Shown here: positions 41,861 to 49,825 of the stretch, piece after piece
Position numbering within the stretch: position 1 is the stretch's first letter
How the letters are laid out: each line of letters begins with the position of its first letter
NCBI GenBank assembly: GCA_029167045.1
Contig: JARFPK010000006.1
Span: forward strand, 1-64,000
DNA: 64,000 nt
Source of the DNA: Candidatus Methanocrinis natronophilus
GTDB taxonomy: Archaea > Halobacteriota > Methanosarcinia > Methanotrichales > Methanotrichaceae
Direction of reading: 5' to 3'
The notes under the pieces: model-generated
What the model was told of the DNA's origin: nothing
The model's input: the letters and a program-made list of their open reading frames with translations, nothing else
The model's database searches: none
Made by a program: the position numbers and the translations under genes

Positions 41861-42751
41861 TCAGATCAGATCTTCCACCACGTCGTAGCTGAAGATCGGC
41901 CCGTCGGTGCAGACGTGGTAGCGTCCCATGGTGCAGTGCTCGCACTTTCCGACCCCGCACTTCATGTGTCGCTCCAGGGAGATGTGTATGTCCTGCTTGA
42001 GAAATCCCCGGCCCAGGAGGTCCTTAGCCACAGCCCGAATCATCATCGGAGGGCCGCAGAGGGCGGAGGCGCCGGGGGCAGGGTCGAGGTCGGCGAGTAG
42101 GGATGTGACGAGGCCTACATCCCCCTTCCAGGTCGCGTCGATCATGTCGACGGTGATCCCCACCTCAATCTCAGCAGCCTGCCAGCTCCCGTATTCGGTG
42201 GTGAAGTAAAGGTCCTGGGGGGTCCTCGCCCCGTAGACGACGGTGACCTCTTTGAACTTTTCGCGGTCGTCGGCTATGTAGTTGATCAGGGACCGCAGCG
42301 TCGCGAAACCCGACCCACCCCCGGCGATTAAGACGTTTTCACCTCTCATGGAACCTAGGGGAAAGCCGTTACCGAAAGGCCCCCTTATCCCCAGGACGTC
42401 TCCGATCCTGGCAGCCATGATCCCCTGGGTGATCCTCCCCGCCTCCCGGACGCAGATCTGGAGGGGGTCTCGGGTGGGGGATGAGGCGATGGATATGGGG
42501 CACTCCCCCAAGCCGAAGACGGAGACCATCAGAAACTGGCCAGGAGAGTAATTTATGGGGACGTGGTCGTCCTCTTCGTCCATGGGGCGCAGCGACAATA
42601 GGTAGGTGTTGGAGGACTCGACGTCGATATCCACGACCTCGGCCTGGTATGGGATGTAGCTTTCCGGTTTCGCCGGGGCGGCTCTTAAGATCCTGCCACC
42701 ACCAAGGCCATCAAAAGTATCCGTTCCCATCTTCAATCTATCTATCTTCAT
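41861..42751 (-). CDS. FAD/NAD(P)-binding oxidoreductase subunit (AsrB/HydG-like)
   Basis: The 296-residue protein resembles sulfhydrogenase gamma, anaerobic sulfite reductase B and PyrK. It has an FAD-binding beta-barrel (YSPGQFLMVSVFGLGECPISI), an NAD(P)-binding domain (NVLIAGGGSGFATLRSLINY; SALCGPPMMIRAV) and a C-terminal [2Fe-2S] cluster (MKCGVGKCEHCTMGRYHVC). It would pass electrons between NAD(P)(H) and the Fe-S protein. The ATG at 42751 overlaps the upstream stop (ATGA). It is the last gene of the formate dehydrogenase operon, replacing the F420-linked FdhB found in most methanogens. Confidence 0.88.
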   Translation of the reverse strand: MKIDRLKMGTDTFDGLGGGRILRAAPAKPESYIPYQAEVVDIDVESSNTYLLSLRPMDEEDDHVPINYSPGQFLMVSVFGLGECPISIASSPTRDPLQICVREAGRITQGIMAARIGDVLGIRGPFGNGFPLGSMRGENVLIAGGGSGFATLRSLINYIADDREKFKEVTVVYGARTPQDLYFTTEYGSWQAAEIEVGITVDMIDATWKGDVGLVTSLLADLDPAPGASALCGPPMMIRAVAKDLLGRGFLKQDIHISLERHMKCGVGKCEHCTMGRYHVCTDGPIFSYDVVEDLI

Positions 42752-43761
42752 TCCGTCGCCTCCTTGAAGAAGGACCACCTATCGGCTTCGCCCAGGCAGA
42801 CCCGAGAGCATCTGCCGCAGCCGACGCAGCCGAAGAGCCCCGTCTTCTCGGGGATGTAGAGGAACTTGTCGAGGTACCAGTGGCGGAGCCTCTCCCCGGG
42901 GTCAGGCCGCGGGTTGGCCCCGCTCGTCATCCTCGAGAAGCCGGATAGTATGCAGGAGTCCCTACACCTCAACCTCTCACCGTCGGGGACGCCCTGGTCG
43001 AGAACGCTGAAGCAGTGGCAGACGGGACAGACGAAGGAGCATCCCCCGCAGGCAAGACATCTCCGTCCCGCCTCCTCCCAGTCGGCACCGTCGATGGCTT
43101 CCCTGATCTTCTCGGGGTTTGGGAAAGGACCTCTCTTTATCATCTTCTCCTCGGCGAGGGCGAGGAGGCGCCCCTTCTCTTTTATGTCTTCGGGGTCCGC
43201 CTCCTCGAAATGTCGATGATGCGCCCTGAGTATATAGACCCCCGCGGGAGAGCCTGCCTCCACCAGGTAGCCGCGGCCCAGGTCCGTCAGGAGGAGGTCG
43301 TACCCCTCCTCGGCAACCGGGCCCGACCCCATCGATCTGCAGAAGCATCCTTCGCCGGGGGAGGTGCAGTTCAGGGCGACTATTATCGTAGACCTCCTCT
43401 TGCTGGCGTAAGGAAGGTCGGAGAGGTCGGCACCGAAGATCCCGTCGATCACCTTCAGAGCCCGCAGGTCGCAGGCCCTCATCCCGAAGATCAATCTCGC
43501 CTTGGGAGGGTCCTCCGAGAAGGTGTAACGGCCGCTGTACTGGACGTATCTGAAGAGGACCTCCTTCTTCGGCAGGAAGAACTCCACAGGGGATGCGAGG
43601 GGGTTTTTATCGTCTAGGGCGAGAGCCTCACCCCTCCAGGTGGCGAAGGCCGCCTCATCCCAGACGAGGACGGGAGCTACGACTTCGACGGTTCCTGACA
43701 GCTCCTCCAGAAGGTGGATGAGGTCCTCACGGCGGAGGAAGAAGGCGGTGGTGGAGGTCAT
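42748..43761 (-). CDS. 4Fe-4S dicluster electron-transfer subunit (AsrA/HydB-like)
   Basis: The 337-residue soluble protein resembles sulfhydrogenase beta and anaerobic sulfite reductase A. Two ferredoxin-type clusters lie in the C-terminal third: RCLACGGCSFVCPVCHC and GCVGCGRCSRVCLG. The N-terminal ~200 residues include RLIFGMRACDLRALKVIDGIF, a conserved family segment. It links FdhA with the flavoprotein encoded next. Both ends overlap by 4 bp with neighbours. It has no signal peptide, so the complex is cytoplasmic. Confidence 0.88.
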   Translation of the reverse strand: MTSTTAFFLRREDLIHLLEELSGTVEVVAPVLVWDEAAFATWRGEALALDDKNPLASPVEFFLPKKEVLFRYVQYSGRYTFSEDPPKARLIFGMRACDLRALKVIDGIFGADLSDLPYASKRRSTIIVALNCTSPGEGCFCRSMGSGPVAEEGYDLLLTDLGRGYLVEAGSPAGVYILRAHHRHFEEADPEDIKEKGRLLALAEEKMIKRGPFPNPEKIREAIDGADWEEAGRRCLACGGCSFVCPVCHCFSVLDQGVPDGERLRCRDSCILSGFSRMTSGANPRPDPGERLRHWYLDKFLYIPEKTGLFGCVGCGRCSRVCLGEADRWSFFKEATE

Positions 43762-45785
43762 CCTTCGGCCCTCCTGATCCTGACGGGGGTCCGTTTGAGG
43801 CCGGGGATCTTGGAAGTGGGATCAAGGGTCCGGGTCGTCAGCTGGTTCGCCGGAGCTTCAGCGAAGTGGAAGGGTATGTAGACCGTCCCCATCGGGACCT
43901 CTGCCGTCAGGCGGGCCTCTATATCGAGGCTGCCGGTTGCGGACTCTACCACCACCATCGTGCCGGATCTCACCCCCAGAGCCGCTGCGTCCGCCGGGTT
44001 GATATCGACGGTGGCCTTCGGCCTCTCCCGGTCGAGAAGGTGGGTTCTCCTGGTCATCGTCCCGGTGTGGAAGTGAAAGAGGCTTCGTCCGGTCGTCAGG
44101 AAGAGGGGATAATCTAGATCCTCCGGCAGATGCTGCTGCTCCACAGCGTAGAACCGAGCCCGTCCGATGGGAAACGACCCCTGATGGAGGATCTCGGTTC
44201 CAGGATGGTCTGGGGATGGGCAGGGCCAGGAGAGACCGGATATCCCGAGCCGACGGCTGCTGACGCCGCCGTAGGATGGCGTCACCGATGATATCTCGGC
44301 CATCACCTCCTCCGGGGAGGCATAGTCGGCAGTGACCGAAAACCGCCTCAGAAGCTCCGCTGCCACCTCAACCTCCGGCCTCGCCTCCCCAGGTGGTGTC
44401 ACCGCTCGCCTCACCCTCTGGATCCGCCGCTCCGTCGATGTGAAGGTCCCGTCCTTCTCGGCGAAGGAGGCGACCGGAAGGACGACGTCGGCGAGGGCCG
44501 TCGTCTCGGTGGGGAATATATCGGCGACGGCGAGAAAATCAAGGGACCTAAGGGCACGGATCACCTGACCCCGGTCGGGATAGCTGATCATGGGGTTCTC
44601 CCCAGAGATGATCATCCCCCTGATCCTCCCCTCCTCGGCCGCCTCCATCATCTCGACGGCGGTGAGCCCTGGGGTCGCCGGCAGGTCCGTTCCCCAGGCC
44701 GCCTCCATCTTCCTTCTCGCCGCCGGATCCTCCACCTTCTGATATCCCGAATAGAAGATCGGAAGCGCCCCCATATCGCAGGCCCCCTGGACGTTCTGGT
44801 GGCCTCGTAGGGGGTATATGCCCGTCCCATCCCTTCCGACGTTTCCCGTGGCCAGGACGAGATTTGCGAGGGCCAGGACGTTATCGGTCCCGCTGGAGTG
44901 CTGGGTCGTCCCCATGGCGTAGACGACCGCCGCCCTAGGCGCCTCCCCGAAGGCGGCGGCTGCCTTCTCCAGATCTGCGGGCGGTATCCCCGTGATCCTC
45001 TCCACTGCCGCAGGGGTATACCGGAGGGCCAGCTCCTTCAAGGCGGAGAAACCCTCGGTCCTCTCATTTATAAAATCCTCATCGATGAGCCCCCGCCCGA
45101 TGATCAGGTTCAACATCCCGTTAGTCCAGGCGACGTCAGTCCCCAGGCGGGGGGCGAGGTGTATATCGGCGAGTTCTGCCATCTGGGTCCTTCTGGGATC
45201 GGCGACGATCAGAGTCGCCCCCTGGGCCTGGGCCTCCAGGATGGTGGCCGCGACGAGGGGGTGCTGCTCCGTGGTGTTGGATCCGGTGACGAGGATGGCG
45301 TCGGATGAGAGGAGGCTTCGTATCGGGTTTGTCATCGCGCCGCTCCCGAGGGCGATGCCGAGGCCCGCCACCGAGGGGGCGTGGCAGAGCCTGGCGACGT
45401 GGTCGACGTTGTTCGTTCCAAGGGCGGCTCTCGCGAGCTTCGCCAGGAGGTAGTTCTCCTCGTTGGTCCCCTTCGCCGAAGTGAGGATCGCCAGGGAGTC
45501 GGGCCCGGACTCCTCTCTTATCTCCCTAAGCCTTTTGGCCGAGAGGGAGAGAGCCTCATCCCAGGAGACTCGGGCCATCCTCTCCCCCCGCCTCACCAGG
45601 GGCGTCTTCAGTCGGTCGGGATGGTGGACGAAGTCAGCGGCGAGCCACCCCTTGACGCAGAGCCTCCCCCTGGAGACGGGGTGGGCGGAGGAGGGGGAGG
45701 CTCCCACGACCCGGCCGTCCTCGACGTGGAGGACGAGGCCGCAGCCGCAGCCGCAGTAGACGCAGATGGTGGCGATCTTCTCCAA
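43758..45785 (-). CDS. fdhA: Formate dehydrogenase catalytic subunit (molybdopterin oxidoreductase)
   Basis: The 675-residue cytoplasmic enzyme oxidises formate to CO2 or works in reverse. The N-terminal [4Fe-4S] site uses Cys8, Cys11, Cys15 and Cys43. The Mo/W ligand is Cys134 in ARLCHAPSVAG, with the adjacent His that assists formate oxidation, the pattern of Cys-type formate dehydrogenases. A molybdopterin-dinucleotide-binding domain closes the protein (LFLTTGRSLFHFHTGTMTRR). There is no Tat signal. It heads the three-gene operon with the AsrA/AsrB-like subunits. Other molybdopterin oxidoreductases remain possible, but the LCHAPSV motif favours formate. Confidence 0.9.
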   Translation of the reverse strand: MEKIATICVYCGCGCGLVLHVEDGRVVGASPSSAHPVSRGRLCVKGWLAADFVHHPDRLKTPLVRRGERMARVSWDEALSLSAKRLREIREESGPDSLAILTSAKGTNEENYLLAKLARAALGTNNVDHVARLCHAPSVAGLGIALGSGAMTNPIRSLLSSDAILVTGSNTTEQHPLVAATILEAQAQGATLIVADPRRTQMAELADIHLAPRLGTDVAWTNGMLNLIIGRGLIDEDFINERTEGFSALKELALRYTPAAVERITGIPPADLEKAAAAFGEAPRAAVVYAMGTTQHSSGTDNVLALANLVLATGNVGRDGTGIYPLRGHQNVQGACDMGALPIFYSGYQKVEDPAARRKMEAAWGTDLPATPGLTAVEMMEAAEEGRIRGMIISGENPMISYPDRGQVIRALRSLDFLAVADIFPTETTALADVVLPVASFAEKDGTFTSTERRIQRVRRAVTPPGEARPEVEVAAELLRRFSVTADYASPEEVMAEISSVTPSYGGVSSRRLGISGLSWPCPSPDHPGTEILHQGSFPIGRARFYAVEQQHLPEDLDYPLFLTTGRSLFHFHTGTMTRRTHLLDRERPKATVDINPADAAALGVRSGTMVVVESATGSLDIEARLTAEVPMGTVYIPFHFAEAPANQLTTRTLDPTSKIPGLKRTPVRIRRAEG

Positions 45786-45960
45786 AAGAGATCTCTCCTG
45801 GGGGTCCTCGGTATTGGAGGAACTCGACCTTGGAGGTATTATCCCTTTGGGTGGCGGATCGAGGAGGTCGGGGCCGGTATTGCCAAAAAAAGAGAAATAG
45901 TCATATGATCAAAACACCATCCCCATAAAAGAAAGGGATAATAAACGGATATAAATAAAC
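45786..45960 (-). promoter_or_regulatory. fdhA promoter and leader with candidate operator
   Basis: On the minus strand two TATA-like boxes lie at 45935-45960 (GTTTATTTATATCC and CCGTTTATTATCCC), 150-175 bp before the ATG, so the leader would be about 120-140 nt, long for this window. An imperfect dyad GTCATATGA/TCATATGAC core at 45900-45908 lies near the expected transcription start. The leader has GGAGG/CCTCC-rich segments that could fold, and no frame of note. Confidence 0.45.
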
Positions 45961-45971
45961 GGGAGGTGGGG

Positions 45972-46064
45972 GGCAAAAGTCGGTATCAGGGATCCAGGAG
46001 GGAGGGAGTTATTCGACGTCAGACTTTTGCCTGAGATCAGTACGTCATATGACGAATATAAACC
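45972..46064. repeat. Hairpin-dyad-TATA module A
   Basis: GGCAAAAGTC (45972-45981) pairs perfectly with GACTTTTGCC (46022-46031) across 40 nt. It is followed by the perfect dyad CGTCATATGACG (46043-46054) and immediately by CGAATATAAACC, a TATA-like box. A diverged second copy (module B) starts 252 bp further on. The order and spacing are the same in both. Confidence 0.7.
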
Positions 46065-46223
46065 TTTCTATTGATCGTCGAAATCACCTTCGTCCAAGGC
46101 CCCTGCGGGTCAAGTCCCGCGGATCGGCTATCAACTCCAAAGATTCTCCTTATCGAGGGACTACAGACATCCATGAGAAGCTGGAATATCTCGACGATCA
46201 ACTCATTTGGGTTGAAGAGGAGG

Positions 46224-46315
46224 GCAAAAGTCGTCTGCAGGGATTTGAGGGAGGGAGGAAAGGTTTCTCCCGACTTTTGCCTAGATCCATAACGACGTTT
46301 GTCGAATTTAAGCCT
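46224..46315. repeat. Hairpin-dyad-TATA module B, upstream of engB
   Basis: GGCAAAAGTCG (46224-46234) pairs with CGACTTTTGCC (46272-46282). Then come the weaker dyad CGAC-GTTT-GTCG (46294-46305) and TCGAATTTAAGCC (46303-46315). The TATA-like box would start a transcript near 46335-46340, leading into engB. The purine-rich loop GAGGGAGGGAGG is shared with module A. Confidence 0.7.
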
Positions 46316-46392
46316 TCCGGTCGGTCCGAGGTCGCGGATGAGAGAAAGATCTTTCAGGAAGGGGCTCCAAGGAGATGGGAGATGAAAGGTCC

Positions 46393-46962
46393 ATGGCTCC
46401 AGAGATCGTGCTGATAGGAAGGTCTAACGTCGGAAAATCGACCCTTTTTCGCCACCTAACGGGAAAGAAGGTGAGGGTGGGGAGGAGGCCCGGGGTTACC
46501 GTCAGCCCCGCCAGAGTCCGGTTGGGAAACACCGTCTACGTCGACATGCCTGGATACGGCTTCATGAGGGGAGCAGATAGGATCTCCCAGGAGAGGACGA
46601 AGGACTTCATAGTCGGTTATTTTGAAGAGAAGGTCGAAGAGATCCTCCTTGCAATACAGGTGATAGATGCCGGAAGCTTCATCGAGATCGCCGATCGCTG
46701 GGAGGGGAGGGGAGAGGTCCCCCTGGAGGTCGAGCTATTCGAGTTCCTCTCAGATCTGGATCTGGCTGTCGTCGTCGCCGCCAACAAGATGGACAGGGTC
46801 GATGATCCCGATAAGACCCTGGACGGGATATGCGAACTGCTAGGCATGCTCCCCCCCTGGAGACAGTGGAGAGATAATATCGCCCCGATCACCGCCAAGA
46901 AGGGAGAGATCGAACCCCTCAGAGAGGTCATAAAGTCGACGCTCCAACGGCGGGGAGGCTGA
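46393..46962 (+). CDS. engB: EngB-like GTP-binding protein
   Basis: The 189-residue TRAFAC-class GTPase has P-loop GRSNVGKS, G2 Thr within RPGVTVSP, G3 DMPGYGF and G4 NKMD, the EngB/YihA pattern. In bacteria EngB assists large-subunit ribosome assembly; archaeal members are less well defined. ATG 46393 is preferred (AAGG just ahead); an ATG at 46375 sits directly on an AAGGAG and adds six residues. It follows control module B and stands alone on the plus strand. Confidence 0.9.
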   Translation: MAPEIVLIGRSNVGKSTLFRHLTGKKVRVGRRPGVTVSPARVRLGNTVYVDMPGYGFMRGADRISQERTKDFIVGYFEEKVEEILLAIQVIDAGSFIEIADRWEGRGEVPLEVELFEFLSDLDLAVVVAANKMDRVDDPDKTLDGICELLGMLPPWRQWRDNIAPITAKKGEIEPLREVIKSTLQRRGG

Positions 46963-47237
46963 CCCGCTGATAGCCTCCAGCATCTATCCAGATCCGGCGG
47001 ATATCTCGATCAAATAATCCCCCTCTTTAGAGACTACCCTCCTCTTTAGATACGATATCCATCCCAGAATCGAAGAGATAGGCGGGGATCGACTCATCTG
47101 CCGATCGGGCCCGAAGATATGATAAGGTTTGATAGCCCGGGATGATGGACAGTTTCGGCACCGGAGTTATGCGGCGGCCCAAAAAGGCTTTTAAGACGTA
47201 AGCCAACTAATATCTGTACAGATGCGAGGCTCTTCCC
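46963..47237. other. Intergenic region before the NosD-like gene
   Basis: No convincing frame is present. A GGCTTTTAAGACG box near 47183-47195 is the likely promoter of the next gene. A CCTCTTTAGA word occurs twice (about 47021 and 47041). Confidence 0.35.
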
Positions 47238-48422
47238 ATGCTCAGAAAAGTCGTCTATAATCGGGTCTATGTGATCTTGTCGCTATTCATCATAATCTCG
47301 CCGGGTCTCGCCTCTGCAGCGACATATATTGTCTCCCCCGAATCCGACGACAGATTCATCCAGGCCGCCATAAATCGGGCGAGCGATGGGGACAGGATCA
47401 TCGTCAAGAGCGGCCAGTACCGGGAAAACCTCAACGTCACCAAGAAGGTGGCGCTCATCGGTCTGGACACCGGAAAGGGGAGCCCCGTTGTAGATGCTGG
47501 GGGCATGGGAAGCGCCGTCATCATCTCCGCCGATGGTGTAACTTTTGAAGGTTTCCAGGTGGTCAACTCGGGCAAGCAGTGGAAGGATGCGGGTATAAAA
47601 GTGATATCAAAGAATAACGTCATTCGAAATAACAACGTCATAAACAACGCTTATGGCATAGTCCTGGACGGCTCCGCAGACAACAACGTCCTTAAAAATC
47701 AAGTCAGCAAGAATGACGTGGGCATCTCCCTTTACTCCTCAGAGAGGTGTAACATCGTCGAAAACGAAGCCTGGAACAACACCTTCGGCGGGATACTGCT
47801 GAGCAAGGCCAACAACAACACGATACGAAACAACAACGCCAGCCTAAACCATTGGGCAGGGATTATCCTCGGCGAGTCCAGCAACAACACCGTCAGCAAC
47901 AACATCGCCCGCTACAACGAGAACGAAGGGATATGGCTCCTCCGTTCCTCCGCCAACACCATCCGGGGGAACAGGATCAGGTACAACTACATCTTCGGGA
48001 TCCGGCTCCTCTACTCCAACAGAAACTCGGTGAACAGCAACACCGTCAGAAACAACCTCGATGGTATAAGCCTCGAAGGCTCCAACGGAAACGTCCTCGC
48101 CGGCAACAACCTCAGCATCAACGTCTACGGGATCTACGTCGACAACTCCTTCAACAACAGGGTTTACATGAACAACCTGATAAACAACGACAAGAACGTC
48201 CATTCCTGGAACTCGACGAACTTCTGGAACTCGACGGAGATCATCAGCTATTCTTACAACAGAATCCCTTACAATAGGCTTCTAGGCAACTACTGGAGCG
48301 ATTACTTCGGACCAGACCCCTTCGGAGACGGCATAGGCGATCTGACCCACATCGTTATGGGGACCGAGAGGGACTACTCCCCCCTGATGAAACCCTCCGA
48401 GATGTACACCCTCCGGGGCTGA
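47238..48422 (+). CDS. Secreted NosD-like parallel beta-helix protein
   Basis: The 394-residue protein has a signal peptide (VYVILSLFIIISPGLASA) and a right-handed parallel beta-helix made of about 12 repeats of 22-24 residues rich in Asn (NNVIRNNNVINNAYGIVLDGS type), the NosD/PbH1 copper-binding-protein and pectate-lyase-like family. Polysaccharide binding or a structural role at the cell surface is likely; copper insertion cannot be inferred, because no nos genes are present. The last ~50 residues (NRLLGNYWSDYFGPDPFGDGIGD) form the conserved NosD-type cap. A second, shorter relative is at 60866. Confidence 0.85.
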   Translation: MLRKVVYNRVYVILSLFIIISPGLASAATYIVSPESDDRFIQAAINRASDGDRIIVKSGQYRENLNVTKKVALIGLDTGKGSPVVDAGGMGSAVIISADGVTFEGFQVVNSGKQWKDAGIKVISKNNVIRNNNVINNAYGIVLDGSADNNVLKNQVSKNDVGISLYSSERCNIVENEAWNNTFGGILLSKANNNTIRNNNASLNHWAGIILGESSNNTVSNNIARYNENEGIWLLRSSANTIRGNRIRYNYIFGIRLLYSNRNSVNSNTVRNNLDGISLEGSNGNVLAGNNLSINVYGIYVDNSFNNRVYMNNLINNDKNVHSWNSTNFWNSTEIISYSYNRIPYNRLLGNYWSDYFGPDPFGDGIGDLTHIVMGTERDYSPLMKPSEMYTLRG

Positions 48423-48533
48423 ATTCCGGTTGGGGAAATGACGGACGGATTGAAAAAAGAGAAGTTTGGAGAGGATTATCCGGGGCGGCTTGATCCCAGC
48501 CGCCACCGGAGCCCCGAAAGGGGGGGCCTTAAA

Positions 48534-49776
48534 GCGGCGGGGTGCAGGGGTAGAGAAAACCTTGGTCTTCGGGCCGGGGATGAATCGTACTCCGCCTTAT
48601 GCAATGAATCTTTAAATACTATGACTGCATAAATAAGTATAATGCTTAAAGCCTTCAAATATAGGATCTATCCGACAAAAGCACAGCGGTCTAAGATGGA
48701 AGAGACCTTGGAGCTGTGCAGATGGACCTATAACGAGACTTTAGCATATCGAAAAACTCTTTCGAACAAGAAGGCAAATCCATATCTAAGTATGAGACTC
48801 ACTATTTGCTGCCAGAGTGGAAGAAGAACAAACCAGAACTGACGGAGGTATTCTCTCAGACCCTCCAGAACGTCCAAGAACGGGTAGATCTGGCCTTTAA
48901 AGCGTTCTTCCGAAGGGTCAAAGCAGGAGAGGCCCCGGGGTATCCCAGGTTCAAGGGGAAAGGATGGTACGATTCGTTCACCTATCCCCAGCTGGGATTC
49001 AAACTGTCTTTCGGGAAGCTTGCGCCTCTCCAAGATCGGAGATGCCAAGATCAAGCTCCACCGAACCATCGAAGGCGAGATCAAGAGGTTGACCGTTCGG
49101 AGATCTTCGACCGGAAAATGGTTTGCCTGCTTCTCAGTGGAGATCGATGATCCTCCTAAGCCTCCCTGGAAAGATGGGTTGATGGCGGGCATCGATCTGG
49201 GGCTGGAGAGTTTCGCTACGCTCTCCAACGGAGAGAAGATCGATAACCCCCGGTTCTTTCGATCTGAGGAGAAGGCGTTGGCAATAGCTCAAAGACGACT
49301 ATCCAAATATGAGAAGGGAACTCCTGAAAGGAGGAGAGCTCTCAAAGTCGTCCAGCGGACCCATGAGCGGATAGCCAACCGCAGATACGATTTTGCTCAT
49401 CAGGTCAGTCACAACCTGGTCGAAAGGTTCGGGCTGATCGCTTTCGAGGATCTGAGCATCACCAAGATGCATAAGAGCCGCTGCCTGGCTAAGAGCATAT
49501 CAGATGCTGCCTGGAGGATGCTAGTGATAACCACATCGTACAAGGCTGAGAGCGCCGGTTCGATGGTGGTTCTAGTAGATCCCAGAAACACAAGTCAGCT
49601 ATCTTCCAGGTGCGGTCTTAAAGTGCCGAAGTCGCTATCGGATCGGGTCCATGAATGTCACCAATGCGGGCTGGTCATGGACCGCGACGAGAATGCGGCG
49701 ATAAACATTCTGAGACTGGGGCTACAGTCTCTGCCAAAAGCTAGAAGCTCCGCCCTTCAGGGCGGGGAGTAGTCAC
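48534..49776 (+). mobile_element. IS605/IS1341-type TnpB element, copy 3 (inactive tnpB, intact ends)
   Basis: The element is the same as copy 2 end to end. The left-end hairpin is present with G-T wobbles (CCTTGG/CCGGGG), and the right-end hairpin CTCCGCCCTTCAGGGCGGGG is perfect and better paired than in copy 2. The left flank is TTAAAG; the right end TAGTCAC stops at 49776. The guide-like flank (AATAGATCGATCAG...) differs from copy 2. Confidence 0.85.
48642..49772 (+). pseudogene. tnpB: tnpB copy 3, frameshifted
   Basis: Compared with copy 2, one base is lost near 48750 (CGAAAAAC for CGGAAAAAC) and one is gained near 49019 (GCTTGCGCC for GCTGCCCC), so residues about 38-125 are read in the wrong frame and a stop follows at 48842. 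Downstream, the first zinc-finger Cys is changed to Ser (QLSSRCG for QLCSRCG). RuvC Asp, Glu and Asp residues are still encoded. A full-length active protein cannot be made, although the ends and RNA region remain. DNA identity with copy 2 is otherwise very high, indicating recent duplication. Confidence 0.9.
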
Positions 49777-49796
49777 AATAGATCGATCAGAAGACC
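49660..49796 (+). ncRNA. Predicted right-end RNA of TnpB copy 3 with its own guide
   Basis: The 3' end of the pseudogene and right-end hairpin are intact, so a guide RNA could still be made and used by the TnpB of copy 2. The guide would begin at 49777. Limits are approximate and expression is not shown. Confidence 0.35.
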
Positions 49797-49825
49797 GGTA
49801 TTGAGGGATATGGACCAGTGATCCG

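Noticed and set aside
46105-46120. tRNA T-arm-like hairpin GCGGGTCAAGTCCCGC
   Set aside because: No D-arm, anticodon arm or acceptor stem could be placed around it on either strand, and the loop is one base short of a T-loop.
46049-46414. 121-codon frame across control modules A and B
   Set aside because: It runs through both hairpins and into engB in another frame; composition is not protein-like.
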